Of a stretch of DNA of 64,000 bases, positions 12,189 through 22,335 are shown one piece after another. The stretch lies in the NCBI RefSeq assembly GCF_008831285.2, contig NC_045142.1, positions 1,679,001 through 1,743,000 on the forward strand, given 5' to 3'. A program made the position numbers and the translations under genes. Each line of letters opens with the position of its first letter. The stretch's first letter is position 1. The stretch comes from Nymphaea colorata (taxonomy: Eukaryota > Streptophyta > Magnoliopsida > Nymphaeales > Nymphaeaceae). The notes below the pieces were generated by a model. The model was not told where the DNA came from and did not search any database. It worked only from the letters and a program-made list of their open reading frames with translations.

Positions 12189-15100
12189 TTACATTGAACT
12201 ACACAAACTCATCCTCTTAACATGTTCAAAGAACATACCAGATGCTAGCGCTTTAGTAAGAGGATCAGCAACCATATCTGTAGTTTCAATGTGTTGAATA
12301 CACACTAGTTGATTCTCTGTTATTTCCTTAACAACAAAATACTTAAGTTTCATATGCTTACAAGAAGTAGTACTTTTGTTGTTGTTGGAAAAAGACACTG
12401 CAGCTTCATTATCACAGTGAACCTTAAGTGGTCTATCAATGGATTCCACTATCTTGAGCTGTGAAATGAAGTTCTTTATCCAAATTGCCTGTGATGTAGT
12501 CTCATATAATGCAATGAATTTTGCTTCCATGGTGTGAGCAGCAGTCACAGTCTGCTTTTTGCTCCTCCATGAGATGACACCTCCTGATAGAAGGAAAACA
12601 AAACCAGTAGTAGACTTTCTACTATCGGTACATCCTCTAAGATCGGCATCAGAATAGCCAATCACTTCTAAATGGTTCACCTTGCGATATGTCAACATGT
12701 AATCTTTTGTCCCTTGCAAGTATCACATGACTCTCTTTATGACCTTCCAATGTGCCATGTCTGGATTAGACTGAAATCTACCAAGCATGCCAACAGCAAA
12801 GGAAATGTCAGGCCTAGTACAAATTTGCGCATACTGCAAGCTGCCAACCGCAGATGCATATGGAATGTTGATCATTTGTGTCTTTTCAAATTCGTCCTTT
12901 GGACAATCATTTAGGCTCAATTTATCCCCTTTAGCTATGGTTGCCGAAATATGAGAACAATTCTCCATCCCATATCTTTTAAGAACTTTATTGATGTATG
13001 CTGATTGAGAGAGACTTAAAACACATTTAGATCTGTCTCGACGAATCTTAATACCAAGAACAAATGAAGCCTCACCCATGTCCTTCATCTCAAAATGAGA
13101 TGCGAGAAAATGTTTGGTTTCTGTTAGCAATTGAAGATCATTTGAAGCAAGCAAAATGTCATCCACATATAAAGTCAAAATTATGAACTTACTCCCACAT
13201 GTCTTAAGATACACACATCGATCAATGATGTTTTCTGTAAACCCAAAAGTCGTAATGTCTTCGGAAAACTTAATGTACCATTGACGTGAGGCCTGTTTAA
13301 GTCCATAAATCGCTTTATTAAGCTTGCAAACCAAATGATCTTTACCACTCTCAGAAAACCCTTGAGGTTGATCCATATATACCTCTTTATCCAAATCACC
13401 ATTCAAGACAGTTGTTTTTACATCCATCTGATGTAGCTCTAAGTCAAAATGATCTACAAGTGCAAGGACAATCCTCATTGACTCTTTAGTAGAGACAGGT
13501 GAATATGTCTCATTATAGTCAATGTCCTTCATTTGTGTGAATCCTTTAGCAACCAATCTTGCCTTGTATCTCTCTATGTTGCCTTTAGAGTCCCTCTTAG
13601 TCTTATAGACTCATTTACATCCTACGAGTTTTACTCCTTCAGGCAACGACACAAGGCTCCACCTCTGGTTTTTAGCCATAGAGTCAAGCTCTTCTTTCAT
13701 GGCATTAATCCAGTGCCTATATTGTTTGCTTTCAACGGCTTCAATGAATGTGAAAGGATCATCATCAACATCTATGAAATCACTAGGCTCTTGTAGGTAT
13801 ACCACATAGTCTGATGATATGGCAGATCTCCTGGCCCTTGTAGATCTACGAACAGGTAATTGATCATTTTCAATTTGTATGTCTATATCCTGTTCGTGTT
13901 CATCAGTATGATCTACACTTAAATCATCTGGATCTGATGCATTGCCTGTATGATTTGCATTCATGTCATCCTGGGAGACAACATAATCATACACATTTAT
14001 ATTTTCTTTATCAGATCTACTTTCAGTATCCTGTATTTTCTCAAAATTGAGGTTTTGTAATGCATCTAACCCAAATGAGTCATCTTCCAGAAACTTAGCT
14101 TCATCTGTTTCCACAATATGTGGTGTATGAGATGGACAATAAAACCTATAGCCTTTCGATCTTTCTGGATAACCAATAAAGAAACCACTGGTTGTTCTAA
14201 GATCAAAGGCTTTTATGCAGGGGTTATACAATTTTGGCTTCAGTAGGACATCCCCATATGTGCATATAAGAAAGTGAAGGTTACCTACCTGTCCATAACT
14301 CGTAAGGAGTTGTGGGAACAGCCTTAGTAGGAACTCTATTTTGTATATGCACTGCTGTCTTGAGAGCTTCACCCCACAAGGTTAGAGGGAGAGTAGAGTA
14401 ATTTAACATAGCTCGAACCATTTCTTTAAGCGTACGATTTCTTCTTTCAGCAACACAATTTTGGTAGGCGCTGCCTGGCATAGTGTATTGAGGCACAATG
14501 CCTTCTTCCTTTAGAAATCGCGCTAATGGTCCCTCCCTTTGTCCCATCTCAGTGAACCTACCATAATATTCACCACCTCTATCTGATCTGACTATCTTGA
14601 TAACCTCACCGGTTTGTTTCTCTACTTCTTTCTTATAGTCTTTGAAAACTTGACACACATCAGATTTTTCAAAGATTAAGTAGAGATACAAATACCGAGA
14701 ATAGTCATCTATAAAGGTGACAAAATACTTTTCGCCTGTATAACAAGGACAGAAAGGTCCACAAACATCTGTGTGAACAATTCCTAATCTTTCAGTACAT
14801 CGCTCGGCACCTTCTTTATATATGTTAGTTTGCTTTGCTTTTATGCAATCAACACATATGTCGTTATCTGTAAAATCAAGAGATCGTAAGATTCCTTCAT
14901 TTAAGAGTCTCCTTATTCTCTTTTCAGAGATATGACCCAAACGGCGGTGCCATAGTATGTATGAATCATCCTTTATGGTACTACGCTTATTGCCAATTAT
15001 ATTATGACTAGAAACCAACGATTCAGGAGATTGGATCTTCACATTCAACTTGTATAAACCATCACACAAAATAGCAGAACCAATTTCAACAAGATCTTTA

Positions 15101-16292
15101 TAAATCAACATTTTTGAATTTTCAAACTTTAAATAGAAATCAAATTTGTCCAGTCTTATACAGAAATTAAGTTTCTACTATATGATGGAACAAAGAAAAC
15201 ATCATGAAGATCCAAAACAAAGCCAGTATCAAGCCTAATCTGGCATTCTCCTACAACTTTCACATGTGAGTGCATTTTGTTTCCTGAGAAAATGCTCCTC
15301 TCATGTAGTGTTGGTTCCCTTTTGCTCAGAAAGTCCTGTAAATTATTGGCAATATGCACAGTAGCACCAGAGTCAATCCACCAGCTATTAATAGGAACAT
15401 GTAACATATTACTTTCAAGTGAAACAAATGACATGTTACCTTTCTTCTCTAACCAATTCTTATACTTGATGCAGTCTGACTTCTTATGCCCCTTTTTCTT
15501 GCAAAAGAAACAATTTATAGGAGCTAAGTTAGTCTGGGCAGTTTGAGAAGCAGGTTGACTTGATAACTTCTTCTTAGCACTCATTTTCATTAAACTTTTC
15601 TTTATGCCAACTTTACCAGCCCCAGAGTGAGAAACCATATGTGCACTTTGCAACTTCTCACCATTCATTCTTTCCTCCTCTTCAACACACTTAGACATCA
15701 ATTCATTGAATGTCTATTCAATATTATGTGTGTTGTAACTGATCTTAAAAGGAGTGTATTCAGCTGGTAAAGAGGTCAAAGTAAAGAATACCAATAATGA
15801 TTCAGAAATAGTCAACTTCATGTCATTCAATTGAGAAGCAATGTTCCTCATTTCTAACATATGCTGGCGAATGTTACCCCTTCCTTGATATTTCATAAAT
15901 ATTAACTTTGACATTAGGGTACTGGCTCTAGCTTTATGAGAACTGACAAACTGAGCTTCAACTGCATCCAAGAACTCTCTCACCGATCTACAAGGTGGGA
16001 TAGCACCACATATGTTCTTAGCGACCCTTGATTGCAAAAGCAACAAGCTTAGTCAGTTAGAACGATCCCACTTGTCAAAATACACTATTTCATTATGTGT
16101 ACTTTCTGGTGTAAGAGGTGGTGGCTCAGGTCGCCTCAAAGCCATGTCCAGATTCATATACCCCAATGTGAACACAACATTTTCTTTCCATTCAGCATAA
16201 TTCGAATCATCAAGTAAATGGATAGAATTTGAGCCATTAAAATAAATAGAACCAGGCACTGCAGACGACAAAAGACATCTATAAGTTGACAT
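12189..16292 (-). pseudogene. Decayed copia gag-pol polyprotein
   Basis: Reading from 16292: a gag domain (16292-15600); a zinc knuckle CFFCKKKGHKKSDC near 15500; protease motif WWIDSGATVHI near 15370; integrase zinc region WHRRLGH...CVDC near 14940-14840, with core [14 protein letters not shown] and the glutamate in the [11 protein letters not shown] segment; reverse transcriptase with YVDDILLAS near 13160; RNase H with SDAD and SRKSTTG near 12650; and a natural end at 12189. Breaks: in-frame stops at 16053-16055, 15714-15716, 13611-13613 and 12723-12725; frameshifts near 15160 and between about 14283 and 14350. At least two stops look like single C-to-T or G-to-A changes, as expected from methylated-cytosine decay. 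The copy is non-autonomous but could in principle be mobilised by an intact relative. Confidence 0.95.
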
Positions 16293-16884
16293 GCATTATA
16301 TGAGACAAAGCATATGGAATAGTAAACCAAATAAAGGCTCTTCATGTCTACTATTTCCAAGACAAATACCAGGGATCATTAGGATACTACTTTGATAATA
16401 TACCTAATACGCACATGTATTCCGTCTTAACTTTATCTAGTAAAATTAAGAAATGTAAATCCAAACTATAGTTAAGCATAACACCTTTGGGTGTAAAATG
16501 ACAGAACTATATAATGATCTATTTTCCTATTTTACTCTACTTATTCTCCTGAACATAACACACTACCTTTAGGTAATTATGCTATTTCAAATGAGAATAA
16601 GTACAACATGAAACACTAATGTGCTTTTAAATAATGCGTAGTCACTTTAGTGAGGTATGACATGATTTAACTAATCATAGGCTCTTTACATTAGCGTTAT
16701 CGTACAACTTTATGATCATGCAATAAAATTTAACTTTAGCATAATCCTAAACAAAACATGATACAAAAACATAATATGTCACAATAACACATTTAAATAT
16801 GAAATACATGAATCACATGAATCATTTCTGCATAATCAACTTAATGCTATCTAAATTATTCATTAAAGCTCCATAAAACGTAAT

Positions 16885-17275
16885 GAATCGGTCCCGTATC
16901 GATCTAAAATGATCGAACCAATCCATTAAACACCTTAAATGGGCATAAAAACACATATACCAGCTTCCTCTAGCTTAGAACTGGTCCTGTATCGGTCCTA
17001 AATGGATCGAACCGATGGAAAACTAGATGACCCGGTCCGAAAAGGGAAAGAACCGGTCTCAAACAACTCTGAATCAGTTTGAAAAAGCCTGAATCGTTTT
17101 TGAAACGGAATGAACCGGCCTGAAAATCAATTGAACCGGTCTAGAAAAGATCCGAATCGGTCCCAAAATGTTCGAACCGGTCTTAAAACAGTCCGAATCA
17201 GTCCCCAAAAGCCTGAACCGGTCATGAAACGGACCGTATCGGTTTCGAAACGAACCGAAGCGGTTCTGTTTATAA
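16885..17275 (-). repeat. Degenerate ~21-bp tandem repeats in the copia leader
   Basis: At least twelve units of about 21 bp (range 20-22) fit a consensus near CCGGTCNNAAAANNNNNCGAA on the plus strand, clearest from 17034 to 17270. The period equals seven codons, so the overlapping minus-strand frame shows a seven-residue rhythm of Phe, Arg, Asp and Gly. Confidence 0.85.
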
Positions 17276-17997
17276 AATAACACCAAATGGATACGGATCG
17301 GGGTCGACAGGACCCGACCCGATCCAAAAAGAAATGAAAAAAGGCGGGCGGGCGGAAGACGAGCGGGAACGGGGGTTTTTTTTTTTTTACGAGACGTCTT
17401 CCACCATGGGCCTGGATCAGTTCCGAAAAGAACCCCGACCCGGACCCGCCCGACCTGTCGGGCGCGGCGGTTTCGGGAAAACGAAACGCCTCCCACCGCC
17501 GCTGCCCTAGCCCAACGGCAGGGGTGATGGGGCGGCGGGAGATGTTTCAGACGGCCCTCCCACCGGCCGTGGGACGTCTTCGGCGGTTGCTTGGTGCCGT
17601 CCAGCACCCGGGGACACCGCCGGCCACTCCCAGTTGCTAGTGGGCAAGGACGCCCCACCTCCTTCTTCTTTGATGCTGTAAACAGAAAACGAAGGGGGAG
17701 GCGTCGGGCGATCCTCATACCCGCCTCCCGCCGCCTGAGGATGGCGGCCGGACGTCGCAATGGTTTGAGCGGTCCACGGCTCCACGCCTGAATGTCCATC
17801 CCTCTTCCTGTTTCCCCTTTTCCCTTTTTTTCCTTTTCACTTCTTTCACGTTTCTGCCCTATTCCCATTGCGTGAAAACATAATGCAAAGGGAAAATGCG
17901 CAGAGGAATCGTGGCGTGGGCCCATAACCCATTGTTGGAGCTTTGCTAGAAATCTAGATAGCGCACAAATGAAAATGCAGAAATTCGAAAGAAGCAT
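17074..17997 (-). CDS. 307-codon open frame in the copia LTR/leader (unknown)
   Basis: The ATG at 17997 lies in the U5 part of the 5' LTR and the frame stays open for 307 codons to a TGA at 17074. It has no domain I recognise. The N-terminal third is rich in Lys, Arg and Glu, the middle is Pro/Arg/Gly-rich from GC-rich DNA, and the last ~65 residues are the 21-bp repeats. It lies in the same frame as, and directly follows, the stop of the LTR frame 17998-18159. It may be a chance frame in GC-rich sequence, a remnant of captured host DNA, or a genuine pre-gag protein. Its integrity contrasts with the broken gag-pol. Confidence 0.25.
   Translation of the reverse strand: MLLSNFCIFICALSRFLAKLQQWVMGPRHDSSAHFPFALCFHAMGIGQKRERSEKEKKGKGETGRGMDIQAWSRGPLKPLRRPAAILRRREAGMRIARRLPLRFLFTASKKKEVGRPCPLATGSGRRCPRVLDGTKQPPKTSHGRWEGRLKHLPPPHHPCRWARAAAVGGVSFSRNRRARQVGRVRVGVLFGTDPGPWWKTSRKKKKTPVPARLPPARLFSFLFGSGRVLSTPIRIHLVLFYKQNRFGSFRNRYGPFHDRFRLLGTDSDCFKTGSNILGPIRIFSRPVQLIFRPVHSVSKTIQAFSN
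17916..17931 (-). other. Primer-binding site matching the initiator tRNA-Met anticodon arm
   Basis: One base inside the 5' LTR, the plus strand reads GTGGGCCCATAACCCA. To my knowledge this is the anticodon stem-loop of plant initiator tRNA-Met, so the element RNA would pair with the middle of the tRNA. Plant copia elements normally carry TGGTATCAGAGC, complementary to the tRNA 3' end, and that sequence is absent here. Priming by a cleaved 5' half of initiator tRNA-Met is the mechanism known for Drosophila copia. Confidence 0.8.
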
Positions 17998-18159
17998 TCA
18001 TGATTCATGTGTTTCAAATAGGGCGGAAGTAGAACCTGTAGAGGCGACCGCCGACTGAATGTCAGCGGCTGTAGGAAGAACGGCTACAGTCCCCATAGAG
18101 TCGTTTCCCTGCGGAGGTAGCAGCGGCGGTGGCGTTAATGAGTTTGTCTCCTCAGCCAT
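17998..18159 (-). CDS. Small open frame inside the LTR (53 codons plus stop)
   Basis: ATGGCTGAGGAG starts the frame at 18159 and it ends at TGA 17998-18000, immediately followed by the ATG of the 307-codon frame. The same frame is kept in the 3' LTR, where the length difference between LTRs is a whole codon and the stop is identical. The encoded peptide is rich in Ser, Thr, Pro and Ala and was not recognised. Being the first ATG after the predicted start site, it would be translated if the RNA is capped and scanned. Confidence 0.3.
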   Translation of the reverse strand: MAEETNSLTPPPLLPPQGNDSMGTVAVLPTAADIQSAVASTGSTSALFETHES

Positions 18160-18260
18160 AGCAGCCCAGTGATGGGGACAGGCAATTCACATATGGATAA
18201 GGAGACCGATTACCTAGACGGTAAAAACTGAATGTGTCTCACACCATCACAAGACACAAG

Positions 18261-18268
18261 TATTTATA
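18261..18268 (-). promoter_or_regulatory. TATA box of the copia 5' LTR
   Basis: TATAAATA reads on the minus strand about 70 bp inside the LTR's upstream end. The same box is conserved in the 3' LTR. Confidence 0.7.
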
Positions 18269-18335
18269 CTTAAGGGTTCGAAACGGATATGGACCCGTAT
18301 CGACGCAGGACTATCGAGATGGGGAAATCCCAACA

Positions 18336-18340
18336 AGATA
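18336..18340. repeat. Target-site duplication AGATA (right)
   Basis: Exact copy of 11578-11582. Joining the flanks gives a GA-rich stretch like those inside the array that follows, so the element inserted at the array's edge. Confidence 0.95.
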
Positions 18341-18344
18341 GAGA

Positions 18345-19406
18345 TGAGTTTCCTTAAGCGCAGCCCATTGTTTCTTTTAAGCCGTCTAAAATGTTTTGGA
18401 CTATGAAAAAAAGCACTTGGCTTTTATATTTGCAAGTTAGTCTCTATCTTTTAGTTATTCTTATACTTTATTATCTAAATGATTCTCATTAAATACCAGA
18501 CTCTGGTATGCCAGACTTTAATATACCAAACTTTAAAAATTATGTGAGCTGTTTATTCTACAAAGATCAAACTGTGAAATTTAAGTTGCAAATATAAAAG
18601 CAAAATCGTTTGTTCAAGATTCTAAAATACCCTTCGAAGGACAGTAAGAGAGAAAAAAAGAGTAATAAACGAGTTTCTCTAAGTGGAACCCATTGTCTCA
18701 TTTTGAATTCTTCAAAAAACAACTTTACTTTTATATTTGCTACTTAATCTCTACTATCTGATCTTTTTATTTTGGACGATCAACCTTTATATGTCAAACT
18801 TTGATAGAAATTATTTGGGTCGTTGTTGATTTTAGAGATATTACATAATTGAAACTAAATTGCAAATATAAAAGTGAAGTTGTTTTTTTTCAAAAAAATC
18901 TGAAATACTCTTGACAGAATGAGGGAGAGAGAAACAAAGAGAGAAATAAATGACTTTCCTTAAATGAAACCTTTTGCTTTCTTTAAGCAATATTTTGGAT
19001 TTTAAAAAACTCAACTTCATTTTTATATTTGTAACTGAATCTCCACCATCTAATTTTTTTTTTTCAACAATGTAGATGATTCCCACCAAAGTCTAGTAGA
19101 CCCTCATGCGGCATACTTTGATGGGAATCATTCGATTCATGAATATCAAGTAGTAGATATCAGGTTGCAAATATAAATGACAAAATGTTCTTCAAGAGTC
19201 CAAAATATTTTTCAAATGAATTAAATAAAAGGAAAGAAAGATAAAAACAAATGATTTTCCTTAAATGAATCCTTTGTCATCTTTAAGGGGTATTTTAGAT
19301 TCCTTAAAAAATAACTTGGCTTTTATATATTGTAACTTAATCCTTCTAATCTCCTTATAATCAACAACCTAATTGGTTGTCATCAAGTTTAGTATATGAG
19401 AGTTTG

Positions 19407-19430
<24 letters not shown>
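18345..19430. repeat. Array of alternating inverted arms (~300-bp palindromic units)
   Basis: The word CTTTTATATTTGCAA (arm A) and its inverse TTGCAAATATAAAAG (arm A') alternate along 1.1 kb. A is at 18421, 18728, 19018 and 19319 (the last two diverged); A' is at 18585, 18858 and 19164. A second landmark, TTTCCTTAAATGAAACC or close variants, recurs at about 18347, 18671, 18953 and 19253, giving a period of 280-325 bp. Similarity extends tens of bases beyond the arm words. Each A-A' pair could fold into a hairpin with a ~110-150-nt loop. It may be nested MITEs or a local inverted-repeat array. Confidence 0.8.

Positions 19431-19443
<13 letters not shown>
19407..19443. repeat. (GT)n(AT)n microsatellite
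   Basis: A GT run changes to an AT run at the right end of the palindromic array. Confidence 0.95.
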
Positions 19444-19444
<1 letters not shown>

Positions 19445-22335
19445 AATTTATGATATTGGCGGATGATTAAAAATCAAAAATTTGTTACAAGAAAGTATTA
19501 TAAACCATTGGTACTGCTAATATGTATGTAACGACCGTTTCTAATGACAAGTTTTAAATTTTTAGTTATTTGAAAACATGGGGAATCCAAGATATGTTGA
19601 CTTTCATATAAACAAATTTAATGCCAATATTTATTAGTGTTGTTTTGAATAGGCAATTAATTAGAATTAAATTCGTAGCTAATTTAAGAGTTCCATGTAT
19701 CAGTTTTAAAACAACCCCAAGAACGATCGGTTCCGGTCGCTAGGAACCTCTCTTTCTCTCTATTACTAAAACAGTTTCTCTTTGTCAATGGTGAGAAAGA
19801 CACGGAAAAATGACGCACGTACATGATTATGAACAGATACTAAAAGTAGCGTGTCGCTGTGATGTAGATTATTTGATATGATTTCCTTCACAATCTGCCC
19901 ATATTATTTTTCTTGATGCAGAAGCAAGTGTGGGTTACATGTGGGCAAATGCCCATAAGAACTCCAAGAAAACATCTCATTTTATATTTGATATTTCTAA
20001 GCAATTTTTCTCATTTACTTATTAGCATCTCTTAAAAATTTATAAAATTTTTATACCTACTAACCTGAATTTGACGCTGCTCCTGACCGAAAATATGTAT
20101 GATAAACATCCAGGCTGACGGAATTTATGGGACATCTGAACAAGTTTAAAAGTTAGGCTGAAATTGGATCTGGTACAACAAAAAATGACAAAACCCTTCT
20201 ATCGAATTCAAGGCATTTGCATCTGTGATGCCAAAAATATGTAGTGGTTGGTGTGGGCAGTTGCTCACACCAACCTCACAAAAATAATTTAATTTATATG
20301 TTAATTTTTGATATATTTCATTGTTATACATATAAGTGCCTCAAATAAATTATAGGTATTAAATGAATGCCAAAAAAAAATTTTCTGGCTATTATGTAAT
20401 TTTTGAATAAGCATAATACGATTTTGGGCCTTTTTATTATACTGAATTATTTTATCTGCTGATGTAAGCATTGGCCCATACCAACCCTTATGTATCTCCG
20501 CCGTTGTTTCTAAACAAGCGCCGCCAACTTTTTTTGGTAGCGTAAGAAAAGTATCCTTGGCATTGAATTTCATGTTTAATAGTTGCAGGCAATCGTATGA
20601 AAAGAGTTACTTTACGTGGGACTTTGCAATCGTGGCAGTGAATGGTTGCACAAAAAAGTATATAAATTTCACTTTAGAATGGGATTTGCCAAAGGAGCAT
20701 GTATCCTGTTATTATTTATTGAAACTTCACCAAGAAAGCGAACAGATTCTTTGAATGTTTGTATAGTTGTTCCATGAAATATGTTATATTTTTTAAATAG
20801 ATTCATAAAATAAAATAGTAACAAAGTTTTACTGTTGCTATATGACACATAAAAGTGTTTGATAACAAGAAGGCTTTATACAAAAAGGCTGTGTTCCATT
20901 ACCAAAGCTCACCACACATCTAGAGGTGCAGCTAAAATTTTTTATGAGAAAGATCAAATTAAAGTTTTTAAATTTTGACAAGAACTTTTTTTATGAGAAA
21001 GATCAAATTAAAGTTTTTAAATTTTGACAATAACTTTTCAAAATTTTTATGTAAAACAACTGTAAATTTTTTTATATAAAACAACTAAAATTTTCTAAAC
21101 TTTACATCTAATTTTTTAAATATTTTTCAACAGAGGGCTAAGGCCTCTACGAGCCCCCATGGCTCTGCACACATCCCCACCCTGACTCGCACCTATACTT
21201 ATTTAACCAGATCTAATAAAAAAACCGTCCGATATGGATTTAAGCAATCAAAATTGAAAACGGGTTTGAGATACAATAGGATTCGAACCAAGTTCCTGTT
21301 GGATTTGTACCAGAATTTAAAAATCCAGATCTAAAATGCGATCACGGTAAATCTGACTAGGTCCAAACTCCTCGCCCTACTGCGGCGGGGGGTGAAGAAA
21401 GTCGCGAACTTGGTCGGGTTTTCAAGACCCCAAACGCGTCGCAGGGGGAACCGAAGACCCGCGAAGGGGCATTCCCGTCATTCGAGGCAAAAGTCAGGTT
21501 CCTTCAACACACGAACCAAAGGCAAAGAGATGCCCAAACTCGGACGCGTGCGAAGGAGACTGGGGCAAAAGTAAGCCCCTTGCGGGCCCCACAAAGTATC
21601 ATAAATGACGTGGCAGTAGGGCGCTCCGTGTATCTATCCACTCCCCCCCCCCCATGAAAATGCCGTTTTAAAACCAGCTTCTGTCTTTCCTCATAAAACT
21701 GAAAAATGATTTCGTATCTCCAGATCAAGCCAAGCTTCTTTCTGCTGCCCACGTTGCGGGAAGGAAGTCCACGGTCTACGTGGGACTTTATTTTTGACTA
21801 GCATTGACGTTAGGATGCATCACAGGGTCGAGGGGGGGGTTTATTGGAAAGGGTAGAACTATTCGTTTCGGTTATTTATTGCGTGTTCTTATTTAAACGG
21901 AAATAAAACCCTAAAGGAGCGCCTCGCGAGAACCGCCCCGGTGCGATCCGGGCCGTCCGTTGGCCGATCGAATGGCTGATCTTCTCCGGGGCTGGCGCTT
22001 TTATCGCCCCTAAGTACCAAGCCGTTGCTTCCCTCTTCTTCGTAGTACTCGAACAAAGACACAGAGCGAGCGAGAAGCTACGGGGGGGAAATGGCGGCCG
22101 ATCGGCAACTGAAAGCCGGGAAATCCCGCCGATCGACGCGATCGTGACAGGTGCTCTTGAATCCGCCGCCCGCGCGGGTGATTCGCCGGGACGATCGCCG
22201 TTCTCTGGTCGCTCATCGGTGAACGATAATTTGTTGTGTAGCTTCGTACGTTGAAATTCGTGTTTTTCGTGCTTGTTTCCGGCGGGCTATTGGGATAGGA
22301 GGTTGAGGAGTTTTAGGCTTTTAGCGTTTGAGGTG
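19444..22335. other. Spacer and 5' region of the Pumilio gene
   Basis: From 19444 to 21350 the sequence is AT-rich spacer without recognisable genes. It contains a near-perfect 49-bp tandem duplication (20938-21035). From 21380 GC content rises. The segment 21880-22335 is probably the promoter and 5' leader of the Pumilio gene, with an in-frame upstream extension that lacks an ATG. No TATA box or start site could be fixed with confidence. Confidence 0.5.
20938..21035. repeat. 49-bp tandem duplication
   Basis: Two adjacent copies containing TTTATGAGAAAGATCAAATT start at about 20938 and 20987 and differ at about one base. Confidence 0.9.

Larger units (their letters stand above)
16293..17932 (-). 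other. Long leader between the 5' LTR and gag
   Basis: This 1.6-kb untranslated or pre-gag region is long for a plant copia element. The gag-proximal half (16300-16880) is AT-rich and featureless. The half 16885-17275 is built of ~21-bp repeats. The part 17330-17800 is GC-rich, unlike the rest of the element. A 307-codon open frame covers the repeat and GC-rich parts. Confidence 0.75.
11583..18335 (-). mobile_element. Ty1/copia LTR retrotransposon, structurally complete but coding-defective
   Basis: A 6753-bp element reads right to left. The LTRs (11583-11988 and 17933-18335) both begin TGTTGG in the element's sense and end CA, and the target duplication is AGATA. A polypurine tract sits next to the 3' LTR (11989-12000) and a primer site next to the 5' LTR (17916-17931). 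Domain order is gag, protease, integrase, reverse transcriptase, RNase H, which defines Ty1/copia. The polyprotein frame is broken by four in-frame stops and two frameshifts, so the copy cannot make its own proteins. The LTRs differ at about 17 positions plus a 3-bp gap over ~403 bp (by eye, ~4%), pointing to a fairly recent insertion. About 1.6 kb of leader separates the primer site from gag. Confidence 0.95.
17933..18335 (-). repeat. 5' LTR of the copia element
   Basis: This 403-bp LTR carries the promoter in the element's sense: TATAAATA at 18261-18268 (read on the minus strand). Transcription would be expected to start near 18230, leaving an R-U5 of about 300 bp. Confidence 0.95.

Noticed and set aside
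22273-22335. Upstream extension of the Pumilio frame
   Set aside because: The frame is open but starts at TTG; the first ATG in frame is 22336 and fits the family.
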